A DNA stretch of 64,000 bases from Krasilnikoviella flava (GCF_900167525.1 NZ_FUZQ01000001.1:248001-312000); one strand, 5' to 3'; counted from the stretch's first letter, positions 35,490 to 47,762 are shown. Notes: generated by a model not told the origin, from the letters alone. Numbers and translations: made by a program.

Positions 35490-37646
35490 TCAGGCGTCGA
35501 CGCGGCGCAGCCGCGACATCGGCGACAGCTCGCCGGGCATGACGCGCTTCTCGCCGTCGCCGAGCGCGTCCTGCAGGATGCGGATGTCGCGCACCAGGTT
35601 GGACAGGCCCTTCGGCTCCAGCGACGCCGCGTGGTCCGAGCCCCACATGGCCCGGTCCAGCGTGATGTGCCGCTCGACGGCCACGGCGCCCAGCGCGACG
35701 GCGGCGAGGGAGATCTGCAGCCCCGTCTCGTGGCCGGAGTATCCGACCGGCACGCCGTAGCGCTCCTGGAGGGTCGTGATGGTCCGCAGGTTCGCCTCCT
35801 CCGCCGGCAGCGGGTAGGTGGAGGTGGCGTGCAGCATGACGAGCCCGTCGGTGCCGAGGATCTCCACCGCGGCGTCGATCTGCTCGAGCGTCGACATGCC
35901 GGTCGACAGGATCAGCGGCTTGCCCGTGTCGGCCAGGGCACGCAGCAGGTCGTGGTCCGTGACGGAGGCCGACGCGATCTTGTGCGTCGGGACGCCGAAC
36001 TCCTCGAGGAAGGCCACCGAGGGCACGTCCCACGGGGAGGCGAACCACTGGATGCCGTTCGCCTTCGCGTACTGGTCGATCTCCGTGTACTGGTCGTGCT
36101 CGAACTCGACCCGGTACTTGTACTCGAGATAGGTCATCTCGCCCCACGGCGTCTGGCGGATCTTGTCCCGCTGGTCCTTCGGGGTGCTGATCTCCGGCGT
36201 GCGCTTCTGGAACTTCACGGCCTGGCAGCCGGCGGCCACCGCGACGTCGATCAGCTGCTTGGCGATCTCGACGTCGCCGTTGTGGTTGATGCCGATCTCG
36301 CCGATCACGTACACCGGCTGGCCGGTGCCGACCTCGTGGTCGCCCACGCGGACGACGGGCGCCTCGGGGCGGGGGGTCGCGGAGGTCGTGCTGGCGGTGC
36401 TGGTCACGGGGGTGTCCTTCCGTTCGTGGAGCTGCGGGGCAGGACGCGCGGCGGCGTCCGGGCGGGCTGCGAGGATCCGCTCGCAGACCTCGCGGACGGC
36501 GCCGTGGCCGCCCGCGCGGGCGAGGACGACGCGCGCGGCGGCGGCGACCTCGGGGTGGGCGTCGGCGACGGCCACGGGCCAGCCGACGAGGTTCAGGGCG
36601 GGCAGGTCGTTCACGTCGTTGCCGACGTACGCGACCCGGCCCGGGTCGAGGCGGTTCACGGCGCACCAGTCGCGCAGCGCGGCGGCCTTGTCGTCCACGC
36701 CGTGCAGCACGTCGACACCGAGCTTGCGGGCCCGGGCCGCCACCACCGGGTTGGTCTCGGTGGACAGGATCAGCAGCGGCACGCCCGTGCGGCGCAGGCG
36801 GGCCACGCCCAGCCCGTCGCCCCGGTGCACGCGCACGCTCTCCGTGCCGTCCTGGGTCACGAAGGCGGCGTCGTCCGTGTGCACGCCGTCGAAGTCCGTG
36901 ACCAGGGCGTCGACGTCGATCGGCTCGTCGGACGGCGGCGTGCCGGGCTGCCCGAGGAGGGTGCGGGCCAGCCACAGGTCGCGGGGCTCGTCGATCTCCA
37001 TCGACCACTCCGGGGCCACGGGCTGCAGCCCCACCGAGCCGAAGAAGCGGCTGCCCGCCTCCCGCAGCCCGGCCGTGCGCATCGCGTAGAACGCGCCCGT
37101 CTCGCGGAAGTGCGGCGCCCGGTCCTGGCGCCGGGGACGGTGGTCGGTGCCGTGACCCACCGGCGTGGGCACGTCGTCGTCGAGCCGCCACTGGAAGTCG
37201 TGCGTGGGCGCCACGGCCACGACGACGTCGTGCTCGCCGGAGCCGACCCGGCGCACGGCGACGTCCAGGTCGGCAGGGTCGACGAACGGCGACGTGGCCT
37301 GCAGCAGCACGGTCACGGCCGGGTCGCCGGCCTCGGCGCGCAGGGCGTCGAGCGCGTGCAGGACGGCGGACTCGGAGCTGGCGGTGGCGCCGGCGATGTC
37401 CGCCGGGCGGCGGAGCACCTGAGCGCCGTGCGCCGTGGCCTCGCGGGCGATCTCGTCGTGGTCGGTCGAGACCACGACCGCGGTCACCGAGGGCGCCGCC
37501 AGCGCCGAGCGCACGGCCCGGGCGACGAGCGTCGTGCCGCCCACCCGCTGCAGGTTCTTCAGCGGGATGCCGGCCGAACCGCCGCGGGCGGGGATCACGA
37601 CGAGCGCACCGCGGTCGGGGCCTGACCCCGGGTGGATGTCGTTCAT
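35490..37646 (-). CDS. CMP-nonulosonate synthetase / HAD phosphatase / NeuB-like synthase fusion
   Basis: 718 aa, ATG 37646. Residues 1-230: NeuA-like cytidylyltransferase (VIPARGGSAGIPLKNL, VVVSTDHDEIA, LLQATSPF, WSMEIDEPRDL). Residues about 245-395: KdsC-type HAD phosphatase (TDFDGVHTDD, GNDVNDLPAL). Residues about 425-718: NeuB domain (YVIGEIGINHNGD, AVKFQKR, YAKANGIQWFASPWD, KIASA, LSTGMSTL, GYSGHETG). NeuB condenses PEP with an N-acyl-hexosamine, the phosphatase would free a 9-phosphate, and NeuA makes the CMP-sugar. The usual C-terminal SAF domain is missing. GTG at 36407, in frame, has its own strong ribosome-binding site, so a separate 305-residue NeuB may also be made. No NeuC-type epimerase is in the window, so the exact sugar (sialic, legionaminic or other) is open. 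Confidence 0.9.
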   Translation of the reverse strand: MNDIHPGSGPDRGALVVIPARGGSAGIPLKNLQRVGGTTLVARAVRSALAAPSVTAVVVSTDHDEIAREATAHGAQVLRRPADIAGATASSESAVLHALDALRAEAGDPAVTVLLQATSPFVDPADLDVAVRRVGSGEHDVVVAVAPTHDFQWRLDDDVPTPVGHGTDHRPRRQDRAPHFRETGAFYAMRTAGLREAGSRFFGSVGLQPVAPEWSMEIDEPRDLWLARTLLGQPGTPPSDEPIDVDALVTDFDGVHTDDAAFVTQDGTESVRVHRGDGLGVARLRRTGVPLLILSTETNPVVAARARKLGVDVLHGVDDKAAALRDWCAVNRLDPGRVAYVGNDVNDLPALNLVGWPVAVADAHPEVAAAARVVLARAGGHGAVREVCERILAARPDAAARPAPQLHERKDTPVTSTASTTSATPRPEAPVVRVGDHEVGTGQPVYVIGEIGINHNGDVEIAKQLIDVAVAAGCQAVKFQKRTPEISTPKDQRDKIRQTPWGEMTYLEYKYRVEFEHDQYTEIDQYAKANGIQWFASPWDVPSVAFLEEFGVPTHKIASASVTDHDLLRALADTGKPLILSTGMSTLEQIDAAVEILGTDGLVMLHATSTYPLPAEEANLRTITTLQERYGVPVGYSGHETGLQISLAAVALGAVAVERHITLDRAMWGSDHAASLEPKGLSNLVRDIRILQDALGDGEKRVMPGELSPMSRLRRVDA
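36405..36421 (-). promoter_or_regulatory. Internal ribosome-binding site and GTG start for stand-alone NeuB
   Basis: GGAAGGA (36415-36421) with a 7-nt spacer precedes an in-frame GTG (36405-36407) in the linker before the NeuB domain. No stop codon separates it from the upstream domains. Confidence 0.55.
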
Positions 37647-37826
37647 GGCACCGACACTAAGAGCGCGACAAGGCGCGACCGGCGCTTTACGGAAAACTGT
37701 CGCCGAACATCAGGATGCTGTCAGGTGAACACTTTCCGATCCCCTCCGAGAATGGTCGGTCGTGCTTTCCCGGTGCCCTTTCATGGGAGAAGTCACCGGG
37801 AGAATTCCCCTGTCCGAGGAGGTCCG
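37647..37826. promoter_or_regulatory. Divergent promoter region, comparatively AT-rich
   Basis: This 180-bp gap separates the nonulosonate gene from manA and contains A/T-rich stretches (TTTACGGAAAACTGTC near 37685, AACACTTTCC near 37727) that stand out locally. CTGTC occurs twice 21-22 nt apart (about 37697 and 37718). AGGAGG 5 nt before the manA ATG is a perfect ribosome-binding site. No promoter can be fixed. Confidence 0.35.
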
Positions 37827-39152
37827 ATGGACGCCCTGACCGCCCGCTCGCACCCGCGCACCGTCCCCGCCCCCGCTCCCCTGAGCGCCGCTCGCCTCCG
37901 CGCCGTCCCGACGGCGACGGGACGACGCGGAGGCATGCCCGTGCTGCACCTCGACAACCCGGTCCGCGCGTACGACTGGGGGTCGCCCACCCGCATCCCC
38001 GACCTGCTCGGGCGCGAGCCCGACGGGAGCCCCGCGGCCGAGCTGTGGCTCGGCGCGCACCCCGGCGCGCCGTCCCGCCTGCGCACGCCGGGCGGCGGCG
38101 CGGGCCGCAGCCTCGAGGACCTGGTGGGCGCCGAGCCGCACGACGCCCTCGGCCGGCGCGTCGCGGACCGCTTCGGCCCCCGGCTGCCGTTCCTGCTCAA
38201 GGTGCTCGCGGCGGACCGCGCGCTCTCCCTGCAGGTGCACCCCCGCCCGCACCTCGCGCGGGCCGGCTACCACCGCGAGACCCGCGCGGGCCTGCCCGCG
38301 GGACACGCGCAGCGGTCGTTCCACGACGACCAGCACAAGCCCGAGATGATCGTGGCGCTCAGCCCGTTCGAGGCCCTCGCCGGGTTCCGCAGCCCGCGGA
38401 CGGTGCTCCGCCTGCTGGACGGGCTCGACGGCGCCCTCCTCGACGCGGTGCGGGGCGCGCTCGCCGACCGGCCGTCCACCGCGGGGGTGCGCGCCGCCAC
38501 CGAGGCCCTCGTCGCGGCGCGCACCTCGCCGTCGACCGCGGCCGACGTCGCGGCCGCGGTCGCCGCCGTCGCCCGCCGCCACGAGGCCGGGAACGCGGAG
38601 ACCGCGCGCGCCGACGCCACCGTCCTCACCCTCGCCGAGCAGCACCCCGGCGACCCGGGCGCCCTCGTGTCCCTGCTGCTGCACCGCGTCACCCTGGAGC
38701 CGGGCGAGGCGATGTACGTGCCCGCCGGCGAGGTGCACGCCTACCTCAGCGGCTTCGGGGTCGAGGTGATGGCCGCCTCCGACAACGTGCTGCGCGCCGG
38801 GCTGACCACCAAGCACGTCGACGCCCCCGCGCTGCTGGAGTGCGCGTCGTTCGCCCCGCGCCCGCCCGCACGACCGGCCACGCTGGTGTCCGGCGGCGAG
38901 AGCGTCGTGGTGACGTACCGCGCCCCGGTCGAGGAGTTCGCGCTGACGTTCGCCGACGTCGTGCCCGGCGAGCCGGTGGCCCTCGCCCCCGACGGCCCCC
39001 GCGTCGTCCTGGCGCTCGACGGCGAGGCCCGGCTGCTCACCAACGCCGGCAGGCTCCTGCTGCGTCGCGGCGAGTCCTGCTTCGTGCCCGACGCCGCCGG
39101 GCCGCTGACCGTCGACGGCTCCGCGCACGTCGTCTGCGCCTGGGTCCCCTGA
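37827..39152 (+). CDS. manA: Mannose-6-phosphate isomerase, type I (paralogue 1)
   Basis: 441 aa. ATG 37827 chosen for its perfect AGGAGG; a second ATG at 37935 begins MPVLHLDNPVRAYDWGS, where most homologues start, so residues 1-36 are an extra N-terminus. Blocks: AAELWLGAHPGAPS, LPFLLKVLAADRALSLQVHPRP (zinc ligands), FHDDQHKPEMIVAL (E/H ligands), and YVPAGEVHAYLSGFGVEVMAASDNVLRAGLT. It interconverts fructose-6-P and mannose-6-P. With manB it would give mannose-1-P; no GDP-mannose pyrophosphorylase is present. The protein at 57760 is a clear paralogue. Confidence 0.93.
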   Translation: MDALTARSHPRTVPAPAPLSAARLRAVPTATGRRGGMPVLHLDNPVRAYDWGSPTRIPDLLGREPDGSPAAELWLGAHPGAPSRLRTPGGGAGRSLEDLVGAEPHDALGRRVADRFGPRLPFLLKVLAADRALSLQVHPRPHLARAGYHRETRAGLPAGHAQRSFHDDQHKPEMIVALSPFEALAGFRSPRTVLRLLDGLDGALLDAVRGALADRPSTAGVRAATEALVAARTSPSTAADVAAAVAAVARRHEAGNAETARADATVLTLAEQHPGDPGALVSLLLHRVTLEPGEAMYVPAGEVHAYLSGFGVEVMAASDNVLRAGLTTKHVDAPALLECASFAPRPPARPATLVSGGESVVVTYRAPVEEFALTFADVVPGEPVALAPDGPRVVLALDGEARLLTNAGRLLLRRGESCFVPDAAGPLTVDGSAHVVCAWVP

Positions 39153-39220
39153 CCACCGGTCCTCGCTGGCCGTGCGGCCCGGCGGGCGGGTCGGGTTGCC
39201 CGTGGCCCCGGGGGCGCGGT

Positions 39221-39226
39221 TAGCCT
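39221..39226 (+). promoter_or_regulatory. Possible -10 element for the third SGNH acyltransferase
   Basis: TAGCCT (TANNNT) with TTGCCC 19 nt upstream, about 84 nt before the ATG at 39310; the same context (GTTAGC) occurs before the paralogue at 6608. Confidence 0.3.
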
Positions 39227-39309
39227 GACCGGCGTTCGCGCGCACCGGCTCCCACCGGAGCCGACGGCGCGCGACGCGCACTGCCCCCGACCCACGGTGA
39301 TCCCTCCGC

Positions 39310-41445
39310 ATGCCCAGCTCGCTCCGCGACGCCGCCCGACCTCTCGAACGCGCGACCCCGGACGGCGGCACGCCGGACCGCGGCACCCCGGGCCGCGGCA
39401 GCCCGCGCGGGTTCCGGCCGGAGGTGCAGGCGCTGCGGGCGCTGGCGGTCGCGATGGTGGTGCTGTTCCACCTCTGGCCCGGCCGGCTCCCCGGCGGGTA
39501 CGTCGGCGTCGACGTCTTCTTCGTCATCTCGGGGTTCCTCATCACAGGCCACCTGCTGCGCGAGACGGAGGCGACCGGACGCGTCCGGCTCGCCCGCTTC
39601 TGGGCCCGGCGGGCGCGCCGCCTGCTGCCCGCCGCCTACCTCGTCCTCGCGGTCACCGTCGTCGCGACGGTGCTGGTGGCGCCCCGCTCGCTGTGGCAGC
39701 AGTGGTTCCGCGAGACGCTCGGCGCCACCCTCTACGTCGAGAACTGGGTGCTCGCCGCCGACGCCGTCGACTACCTCGCGGCCGACGCCGACCCGTCGCC
39801 CGTGCAGCACTACTGGTCCCTGTCCACCGAGGAGCAGTTCTACCTGGTCTGGCCGCTACTGGCGCTGCTCGCCGCAGTGGTCGCGACCCGCCGTGGCGCG
39901 TCCACGCGCCGCACCACCGCCGTCCTGCTCGCGGCCGCCACGGCCGGGTCGTTCGCGTACTCCCTGTGGCTGACCTCCGCCAGCCCCGCGTCCGCGTACT
40001 TCGTCACGCCGGCACGCGCGTGGCAGTTCGGGGCCGGGGCCCTGCTCGCCCTGTGGCTCGCCCGGCCCGACCGCCGGCCGGTGCGCGACGGCGTCCGGGT
40101 GGCCGCCGGCTGGGCGGGGCTGGCCGCGCTCGTCGCGTGCGCGCTCGTCTATGACGCCTCGACGCCGTTCCCGGGCACGGCCGCCGTCGTCCCCGTGCTC
40201 GCGACGGTGGCCGTCATCGCCGCCGGGGCGCCGGGCGGCCGGCTCTCCCCCGCCCCGCTGTACGCCTGGCGGCCCGTGTCGTTCACCGCGGACGTCTCCT
40301 ACTCGCTCTACCTGTGGCACTGGCCTGCCATCGTGCTGGCGCCGTTCGTGCTGGGCCACGAGGCGGGCCTCGTCGAGCGGCTGCTGCTGCTCGCCGGCGT
40401 GGTGCTGCTGTCCGCGCTGTCCAAGCGCTTCGTGGAAGACCCGGCGCGCTTCTCGACCCGCTGGGACCTGCACCGCACCCGCCGTGCCCTCGGTGCCACC
40501 GTGGCCGGGACCGCCGCGCTCTCGCTCGTGGCCGGGTGCGCCCTCAGCGTGGCCCAGCACCGCGCCGCGGAACAGCGGGAGGTCGCCGCGCGGGTGGTGG
40601 CCGAACGACCCGCGTGCTTCGGCGCCGAGGCGATGGACGGCGACCGGCCCTGCGCCAACCCCGACCTCGACGACGTCGCCGTCCCCGCGCCCGAGGCCGT
40701 CGCCGACGACGTCGCGGGGCCCGGGAAGTGCTTCGTGGACGTCGACGAGTCCGCGCTCGCGGACTGCTCCTTCGGTCCGGTGGACGACCCCGACGTCCCG
40801 CACGTCGTGCTGGTGGGCGACTCGCACGCCCGGGCGCTGATGCCGGCGTTCCTCGAGCTGGTCGACCAGGGCCGCCTCAGCCTGAGCGTGCAGCTCAAGT
40901 CCTCCTGCGCGTGGAGCACCGGCCCCGTCGACTCCGACGACGAGCGGGCCCGCACCTGCGAGCAGTGGAAGGACCGGCTCGAGCCGTGGCTCGAGGAGCA
41001 GGCCCCCGCCACCGACGCCGTCGTCACGACGGGCTACCTGAAGTACCTCTCCGGCGACCGGACCCGCCAGGCGACCGACCTGGCCGCGGCCTGGCGGCCC
41101 GTCGCCGAGCGCGGCGTCCCCGTCGTCGCGCTCTCCGACAACCCGAGCCACGACGACGAGCCGTCGCAGTGCCTCGACCAGGGCCTGCTCGCCCGCCCCG
41201 ACCGGTGCGACGTCCCGCAGCGGCAGGCCTTCCCGGATCCGCAGGTGTTCGAGGACGCCGCCGACGAGGTGCCCGGCGCGACGTTCGTCGACCTCACCCG
41301 GTTCTACTGCCGCGACGGGTCCTGCCCCGCCGTCATCGGCGGCGTCAACGTGTACCGGGACGAGCACCACCTGACCACGACGTACACGCGCACCATGACG
41401 CCCTACCTCGAGCGCGAACTGCGCGACGCCGGCGTCCCCGTCTGA
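39310..41445 (+). CDS. OafA-type membrane O-acyltransferase with SGNH domain
   Basis: 711 aa, ATG 39310. Near-identical in layout to the 698-residue product of 6608-8704: PEVQALRALAVAMVVLFHLWPGRLPG-type start, IGVDVFF block, FWARRARRLLPAAYL, HYWSLSTEEQFYLVWP, then an SGNH domain with VVLVGDSHARA and DEHHLTTTYT. The linker cysteines (ACF, PCA, KCF, DCSF) are conserved between the two. The first 35 residues contain a Gly/Thr/Pro repeat (GGTPDRGTPGRGSP) absent from the paralogue. A recent duplication seems likely, with each copy perhaps acting on a different sugar. It ends at a large hairpin shared with glf. Confidence 0.9.
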   Translation: MPSSLRDAARPLERATPDGGTPDRGTPGRGSPRGFRPEVQALRALAVAMVVLFHLWPGRLPGGYVGVDVFFVISGFLITGHLLRETEATGRVRLARFWARRARRLLPAAYLVLAVTVVATVLVAPRSLWQQWFRETLGATLYVENWVLAADAVDYLAADADPSPVQHYWSLSTEEQFYLVWPLLALLAAVVATRRGASTRRTTAVLLAAATAGSFAYSLWLTSASPASAYFVTPARAWQFGAGALLALWLARPDRRPVRDGVRVAAGWAGLAALVACALVYDASTPFPGTAAVVPVLATVAVIAAGAPGGRLSPAPLYAWRPVSFTADVSYSLYLWHWPAIVLAPFVLGHEAGLVERLLLLAGVVLLSALSKRFVEDPARFSTRWDLHRTRRALGATVAGTAALSLVAGCALSVAQHRAAEQREVAARVVAERPACFGAEAMDGDRPCANPDLDDVAVPAPEAVADDVAGPGKCFVDVDESALADCSFGPVDDPDVPHVVLVGDSHARALMPAFLELVDQGRLSLSVQLKSSCAWSTGPVDSDDERARTCEQWKDRLEPWLEEQAPATDAVVTTGYLKYLSGDRTRQATDLAAAWRPVAERGVPVVALSDNPSHDDEPSQCLDQGLLARPDRCDVPQRQAFPDPQVFEDAADEVPGATFVDLTRFYCRDGSCPAVIGGVNVYRDEHHLTTTYTRTMTPYLERELRDAGVPV

Positions 41446-41454
41446 CACCCCTCC

Positions 41455-41516
41455 CGCCGAACATGCAGCTGCGCGCGTCCTGAGGGCTCAGAACGCGCGC
41501 AGCTGCATGTTCGGCG
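41455..41516. terminator. Very long bidirectional hairpin between acyltransferase and glf
   Basis: Arms 41455-41478 and 41493-41516 are perfectly complementary over 24 bp, and the inner CTGAG/CTCAG adds five more pairs. The right arm abuts the glf stop codon directly. Longer than needed for termination; may be a mobile repeat (see findings). Confidence 0.8.
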
Positions 41517-44547
<3,031 letters not shown>

Positions 44548-44557
44548 CCGGACCATC

Positions 44558-46414
44558 CTAGTGGGGCGCGCGGGGTGCGAAGGTCGCCCGCCAGGTCCCC
44601 GGGTCGACGAGCCCGGGCGCGGCGGCGCGCCACCGCGCGGACACCTGCGACCACCGCAGCGCGAGGCGGGCGTGCGCCGCGACCGACGCGCCGGCCAGCC
44701 GCCAGAACCGGCGGGGGTCGCGGCGCAACCAGACGCCGGACGCGCCGTCACCGGCGAGCACCAGCACCGAGTCGTGGCCGGGCACCTCCCACCAGGTGGC
44801 CTGCTCGCGGGTCAGCGTGGCCCGCGGCGCCGGGCCGCCCGCGGCGGCGCGCAGGTTCCGCACCACCCCGCGCACGGCCAGCCCCGCGAGCGCCGCGGGC
44901 GACGCCGGCCTGGGCCCGGGCTCCCCCGCCCGGGCGCGCGGCGCGGCCGCGTCGAAGACCGGGTCCCCCGCGCGCCGCACGACCGTCTCGGGGTACTCCC
45001 GCCCGACGGCCCGCGCGGCCGGGACGACGCGCTCGAGGTCGGCGTGCAGGTCGCCCGGACCTGCGAGGACGTCGCGCAGGGCGCGCACGTGCAGGTCGAC
45101 GGCGTAGTACCGCAGGCCGAGCAGCAGCTTGAGGTCGTTCGCGAGCAGCAGCGGCAGCAGCAGCGCCGCCCGCGGGCGACGGGCGTGCAGCAGCGCCGCG
45201 GCCACCCGGTTGCGCACGTGCAGGTACGCCTGCCACTCGACGGTGTCGTCCTTCTCGGTCCACGCCACGTGCCACAGCGCCGCCCCCGGGAAGGAGACGG
45301 TGGCGTGTCCGGCGTCCCGGGCGCGCAGCCCGAACTCGGCGTCGTCCCACTTGAGGAACAGCGGCAGCGACAGGCCGACGTCACGCAGCACGGCGGTGGG
45401 GATGAGGCACATCCACCACCCGTTGAAGTCGCTCTCGCCGCGGGCGTGCAGCCACGGGGTGTCGCGCAGCGTCCCGGCGGCCAGGTCGTGCCACTGTTGG
45501 TCCGGCTGCGGCGGCCCCCAGTTGAAGCTGCGTTCGTGCACCACCTCGCTGAACGAGTTGAGCACCGTGGGGCGGTGCAGGTCGAGCATGTGCCCGCCCA
45601 CGACGACGGGCGTGCGCGCCGCCCGGTGGAACCGGATCGCGCGCAGCAGCGCCTCGGGCTCCACCTCGACGTCGTCGTCGAGGATGAGCACCGCGTCGGC
45701 GTCGGGGCGGTCCAGGGCCTCGAGCATCCCCCGGGAGAACCCGCCCGACCCGCCGAGGTTGCGCTGGTCGATGACGGTGAGCCGGTCGCCCAGGGCCGCG
45801 GCCACCTCGGCGTAGCCCGGGTGGTCGACGACGCGGCGCGAGCCCTGGTCGATCACGAGGACCGTGCCCGCCGCCTCGGCCAGCGGGGCGGACGCCGCGA
45901 TCCGGCGCAGCGTCGCGACGCAGAACTCCGGCTTGTCCATCGTGGTGATCGACAGGCACACGTCCCCCGTGCGCCGCGGCGCGACGTCCACGAGCCACCG
46001 CGCGTCGGCGACCACGAGGTCCGTGTCGCCCGCGTCCACCTCGAACCACAGCCAGCCGCCGTCGGTCAGCCCGGACACGTCGGCGTCGATGGTCACGGTG
46101 GTCACGGTGGTCTCGCCGGGCTCGAGCGACGAGACGGCGACGACGGACGCGGCTCCGCCCGCGTCCGAACGCACCAGGCGCACGCTGCCGGCGCCGGTGG
46201 CCGCGACCTCCAGCCGCACGGTCGCGACGCCCGCCCAGCGCGCCCAGTACGAGGCCGGGAACGCGGAGAAGTACGTGGCGAAGCCCTGGGTGGCGCCCGC
46301 GGGGACCCGCACGCCGGCGTCCTCGACGACGGCGGGGCCGTCCTCCACGCACAGGGCGCGGCGGGCGTCCCCGGGGTCGGGGGTGGGCAGGATCAGCTGC
46401 TGGGCGAGGTGCAC
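44558..46414 (-). CDS. GlfT2-like galactofuranosyltransferase
   Basis: 618 aa from GTG 46414; the start matches mycobacterial GlfT2, whose N-terminus also reads as a short helix then ILP-P. N-terminal beta-sandwich (1-170), GT-A core with LSITTMDKPEFC, NLGGSGGFSRGM, LILDDDVEVEP (DDD about 243), FNGWWMC (acceptor site) and KWDDAEFGLRARDAG with a following ALWHVAW. The C-terminal helical part is present. GlfT2 polymerises galactan. It should extend a Galf chain begun by the GT2-GT2 protein, using UDP-Galf from Glf. Confidence 0.9.
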   Translation of the reverse strand: MHLAQQLILPTPDPGDARRALCVEDGPAVVEDAGVRVPAGATQGFATYFSAFPASYWARWAGVATVRLEVAATGAGSVRLVRSDAGGAASVVAVSSLEPGETTVTTVTIDADVSGLTDGGWLWFEVDAGDTDLVVADARWLVDVAPRRTGDVCLSITTMDKPEFCVATLRRIAASAPLAEAAGTVLVIDQGSRRVVDHPGYAEVAAALGDRLTVIDQRNLGGSGGFSRGMLEALDRPDADAVLILDDDVEVEPEALLRAIRFHRAARTPVVVGGHMLDLHRPTVLNSFSEVVHERSFNWGPPQPDQQWHDLAAGTLRDTPWLHARGESDFNGWWMCLIPTAVLRDVGLSLPLFLKWDDAEFGLRARDAGHATVSFPGAALWHVAWTEKDDTVEWQAYLHVRNRVAAALLHARRPRAALLLPLLLANDLKLLLGLRYYAVDLHVRALRDVLAGPGDLHADLERVVPAARAVGREYPETVVRRAGDPVFDAAAPRARAGEPGPRPASPAALAGLAVRGVVRNLRAAAGGPAPRATLTREQATWWEVPGHDSVLVLAGDGASGVWLRRDPRRFWRLAGASVAAHARLALRWSQVSARWRAAAPGLVDPGTWRATFAPRAPH

Positions 46415-46424
46415 GCCGGCGAGC

Positions 46425-47639
46425 CTAGCCGCGCCGCAGGCGACGCTTGACGCGCGAGCCGAGCGCGCGCACGAGCTCGCGACCGCTGGCCTCCGACAGC
46501 GCGGGGCCGGTCTTGCGCCGGGCCCGGGCATCGGCCTCGAGCGCGGCGATCTCCTCCCGGGCGGTGGCGAGGCGGTCCTCCTCGCGCCGCCCCTGCCGGA
46601 TCACCCCGAGGATCGCCTCGACGGCCGCGTCGATCGGCACGACGGCGCTCCGCATGGGCGGGTCCTCGGCGGACCGGACCTCGGCACGCAGGTGCTCCAG
46701 GTCGCCCACCACCCGCACGCCCGACGCGACGATCTGCTCCACGTGCGTCGCCGCCCGCTCCTGCGCGACCTGCGCCGCCCACGTGGGCAGCACGAGCTTC
46801 GTGTCGTGGTCCCCCGTCCGGCGGTACCGGAGCACCGAGGTGGAGGCCGAGTCGCGCAGCCACTTGCAGTACTCGAGCCAGGCGAGCTGCTTGCGCAGCT
46901 TGTGGTTGAGCAGGCGCAGGAGCTCGGCCTCCTCCAGGGACATCCCCCGGTTCGAGGCCTTGCCGTCCAGCTTCGCGGTGCTCAGCAGGCCGGGCTCCAG
47001 GCCGAGCATCGACTCGAAGGCGTCGAACAGCAGCTCCGGCGTCGACTTGTCGACCACCACCACGGTCACGTTCTGCGGGCCGAACGCCTCCGCCCAGCGC
47101 GTCACGACCCGCCCCTGGTCGATCCGGTCGCGGAACGACCGCAGCTCGTCGGCCGGGTCGTCGGAGAGCACGCCCCGCAACCACTGCTCGAACCCGGCCC
47201 GCTCCCCCTCCTTGGTCATCTGCTGCCACAGCGACGGCAGGATCGAGGCGTAGTTCCGCAGCGTGACGACGACGTGCGCGCGCTCCCCGAGCTCGGCCCG
47301 CCAGCGCAGCGCCGTCGCGTCGTCGGCATTGGCGCCGAACTCGTGCCCGACCCAGATCCGGTTGCCCGCGTCGCGGTCGATCTCGGCCCGCAGCCTGCTC
47401 CACGCCCCGTGCACCGGCGTGGTGTCCCAGCCCCAGGAGTGCCCCATGAAGTCGTTCACGGCGCTGCGATGGTTGACGGTGGTGCCGGGGTACCGGACGC
47501 CCTGGGCCAGGAGCTCCGGTCGCAGCGCGGCGGCGGCGTTCTGCAGGCTCGTCGTCCCGGTCTTCATCAGCCCGATGTGCAGGAGCACCGCCCGCTCGGG
47601 CAGCTGCAAGGACGTGCTCGGGGCCGTGCTGGTGGACAT
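46425..47639 (-). CDS. Sulfotransferase-like P-loop protein
   Basis: 404 aa, ATG 47639 preceded by AGGAG. The N-terminus AVLLHIGLMKTGTTSLQ (residues 17-33) is the sulfotransferase-type PAPS loop, and VVVTLRNYASILPSLWQQ (about 125) is the 3'-phosphate-binding region. The C-terminal 120 residues are helical and charged, without a known domain. It is the first gene of the galactofuranose operon (11-bp gap to the GlfT2-like gene), so a sulfated galactofuranan is a reasonable inference. An alternative is a related kinase-like or inactive P-loop protein, because the family is divergent. Confidence 0.75.
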   Translation of the reverse strand: MSTSTAPSTSLQLPERAVLLHIGLMKTGTTSLQNAAAALRPELLAQGVRYPGTTVNHRSAVNDFMGHSWGWDTTPVHGAWSRLRAEIDRDAGNRIWVGHEFGANADDATALRWRAELGERAHVVVTLRNYASILPSLWQQMTKEGERAGFEQWLRGVLSDDPADELRSFRDRIDQGRVVTRWAEAFGPQNVTVVVVDKSTPELLFDAFESMLGLEPGLLSTAKLDGKASNRGMSLEEAELLRLLNHKLRKQLAWLEYCKWLRDSASTSVLRYRRTGDHDTKLVLPTWAAQVAQERAATHVEQIVASGVRVVGDLEHLRAEVRSAEDPPMRSAVVPIDAAVEAILGVIRQGRREEDRLATAREEIAALEADARARRKTGPALSEASGRELVRALGSRVKRRLRRG

Positions 47640-47654
47640 CCCATTCTCCTCCAG

Positions 47655-47670
47655 GACCCGACGTCGGGTC
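47655..47670. promoter_or_regulatory. 16-bp perfect palindrome before the sulfotransferase gene
   Basis: GACCCGACGTCGGGTC, centred about 23 nt upstream of the ATG at 47639 and next to its ribosome-binding site. Could be an operator or a leader hairpin. Confidence 0.35.
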
Positions 47671-47671
47671 C

Positions 47672-47755
47672 CTCGACGCCGGGGGCTCGTGGCCAGCAGG
47701 CTACCGGCCCGCGCTGCGTGCCCGCTGGGAGCGCTTGCCGGCCCCCGGCGTCGAG
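47672..47755 (-). terminator. Long-range inverted repeat downstream of the amidase gene
   Basis: 15-nt arms (47672-47686 and 47741-47755) are perfectly complementary around a 54-nt centre. The right arm begins 8 nt after the amidase stop. It may terminate the amidase transcript. Confidence 0.4.
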
Positions 47756-47762
47756 CCTCGCC

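Noticed and set aside
36400-36430. Frameshift or stop separating NeuB from the upstream domains
   Set aside because: The frame reads through cleanly; only an internal start is visible, not a stop.
37451-37480. A further palindrome copy (GGTCGAGACC-like)
   Set aside because: The bases encode the conserved VVVSTDHDE motif of the CMP-sugar synthetase; the second arm is absent.
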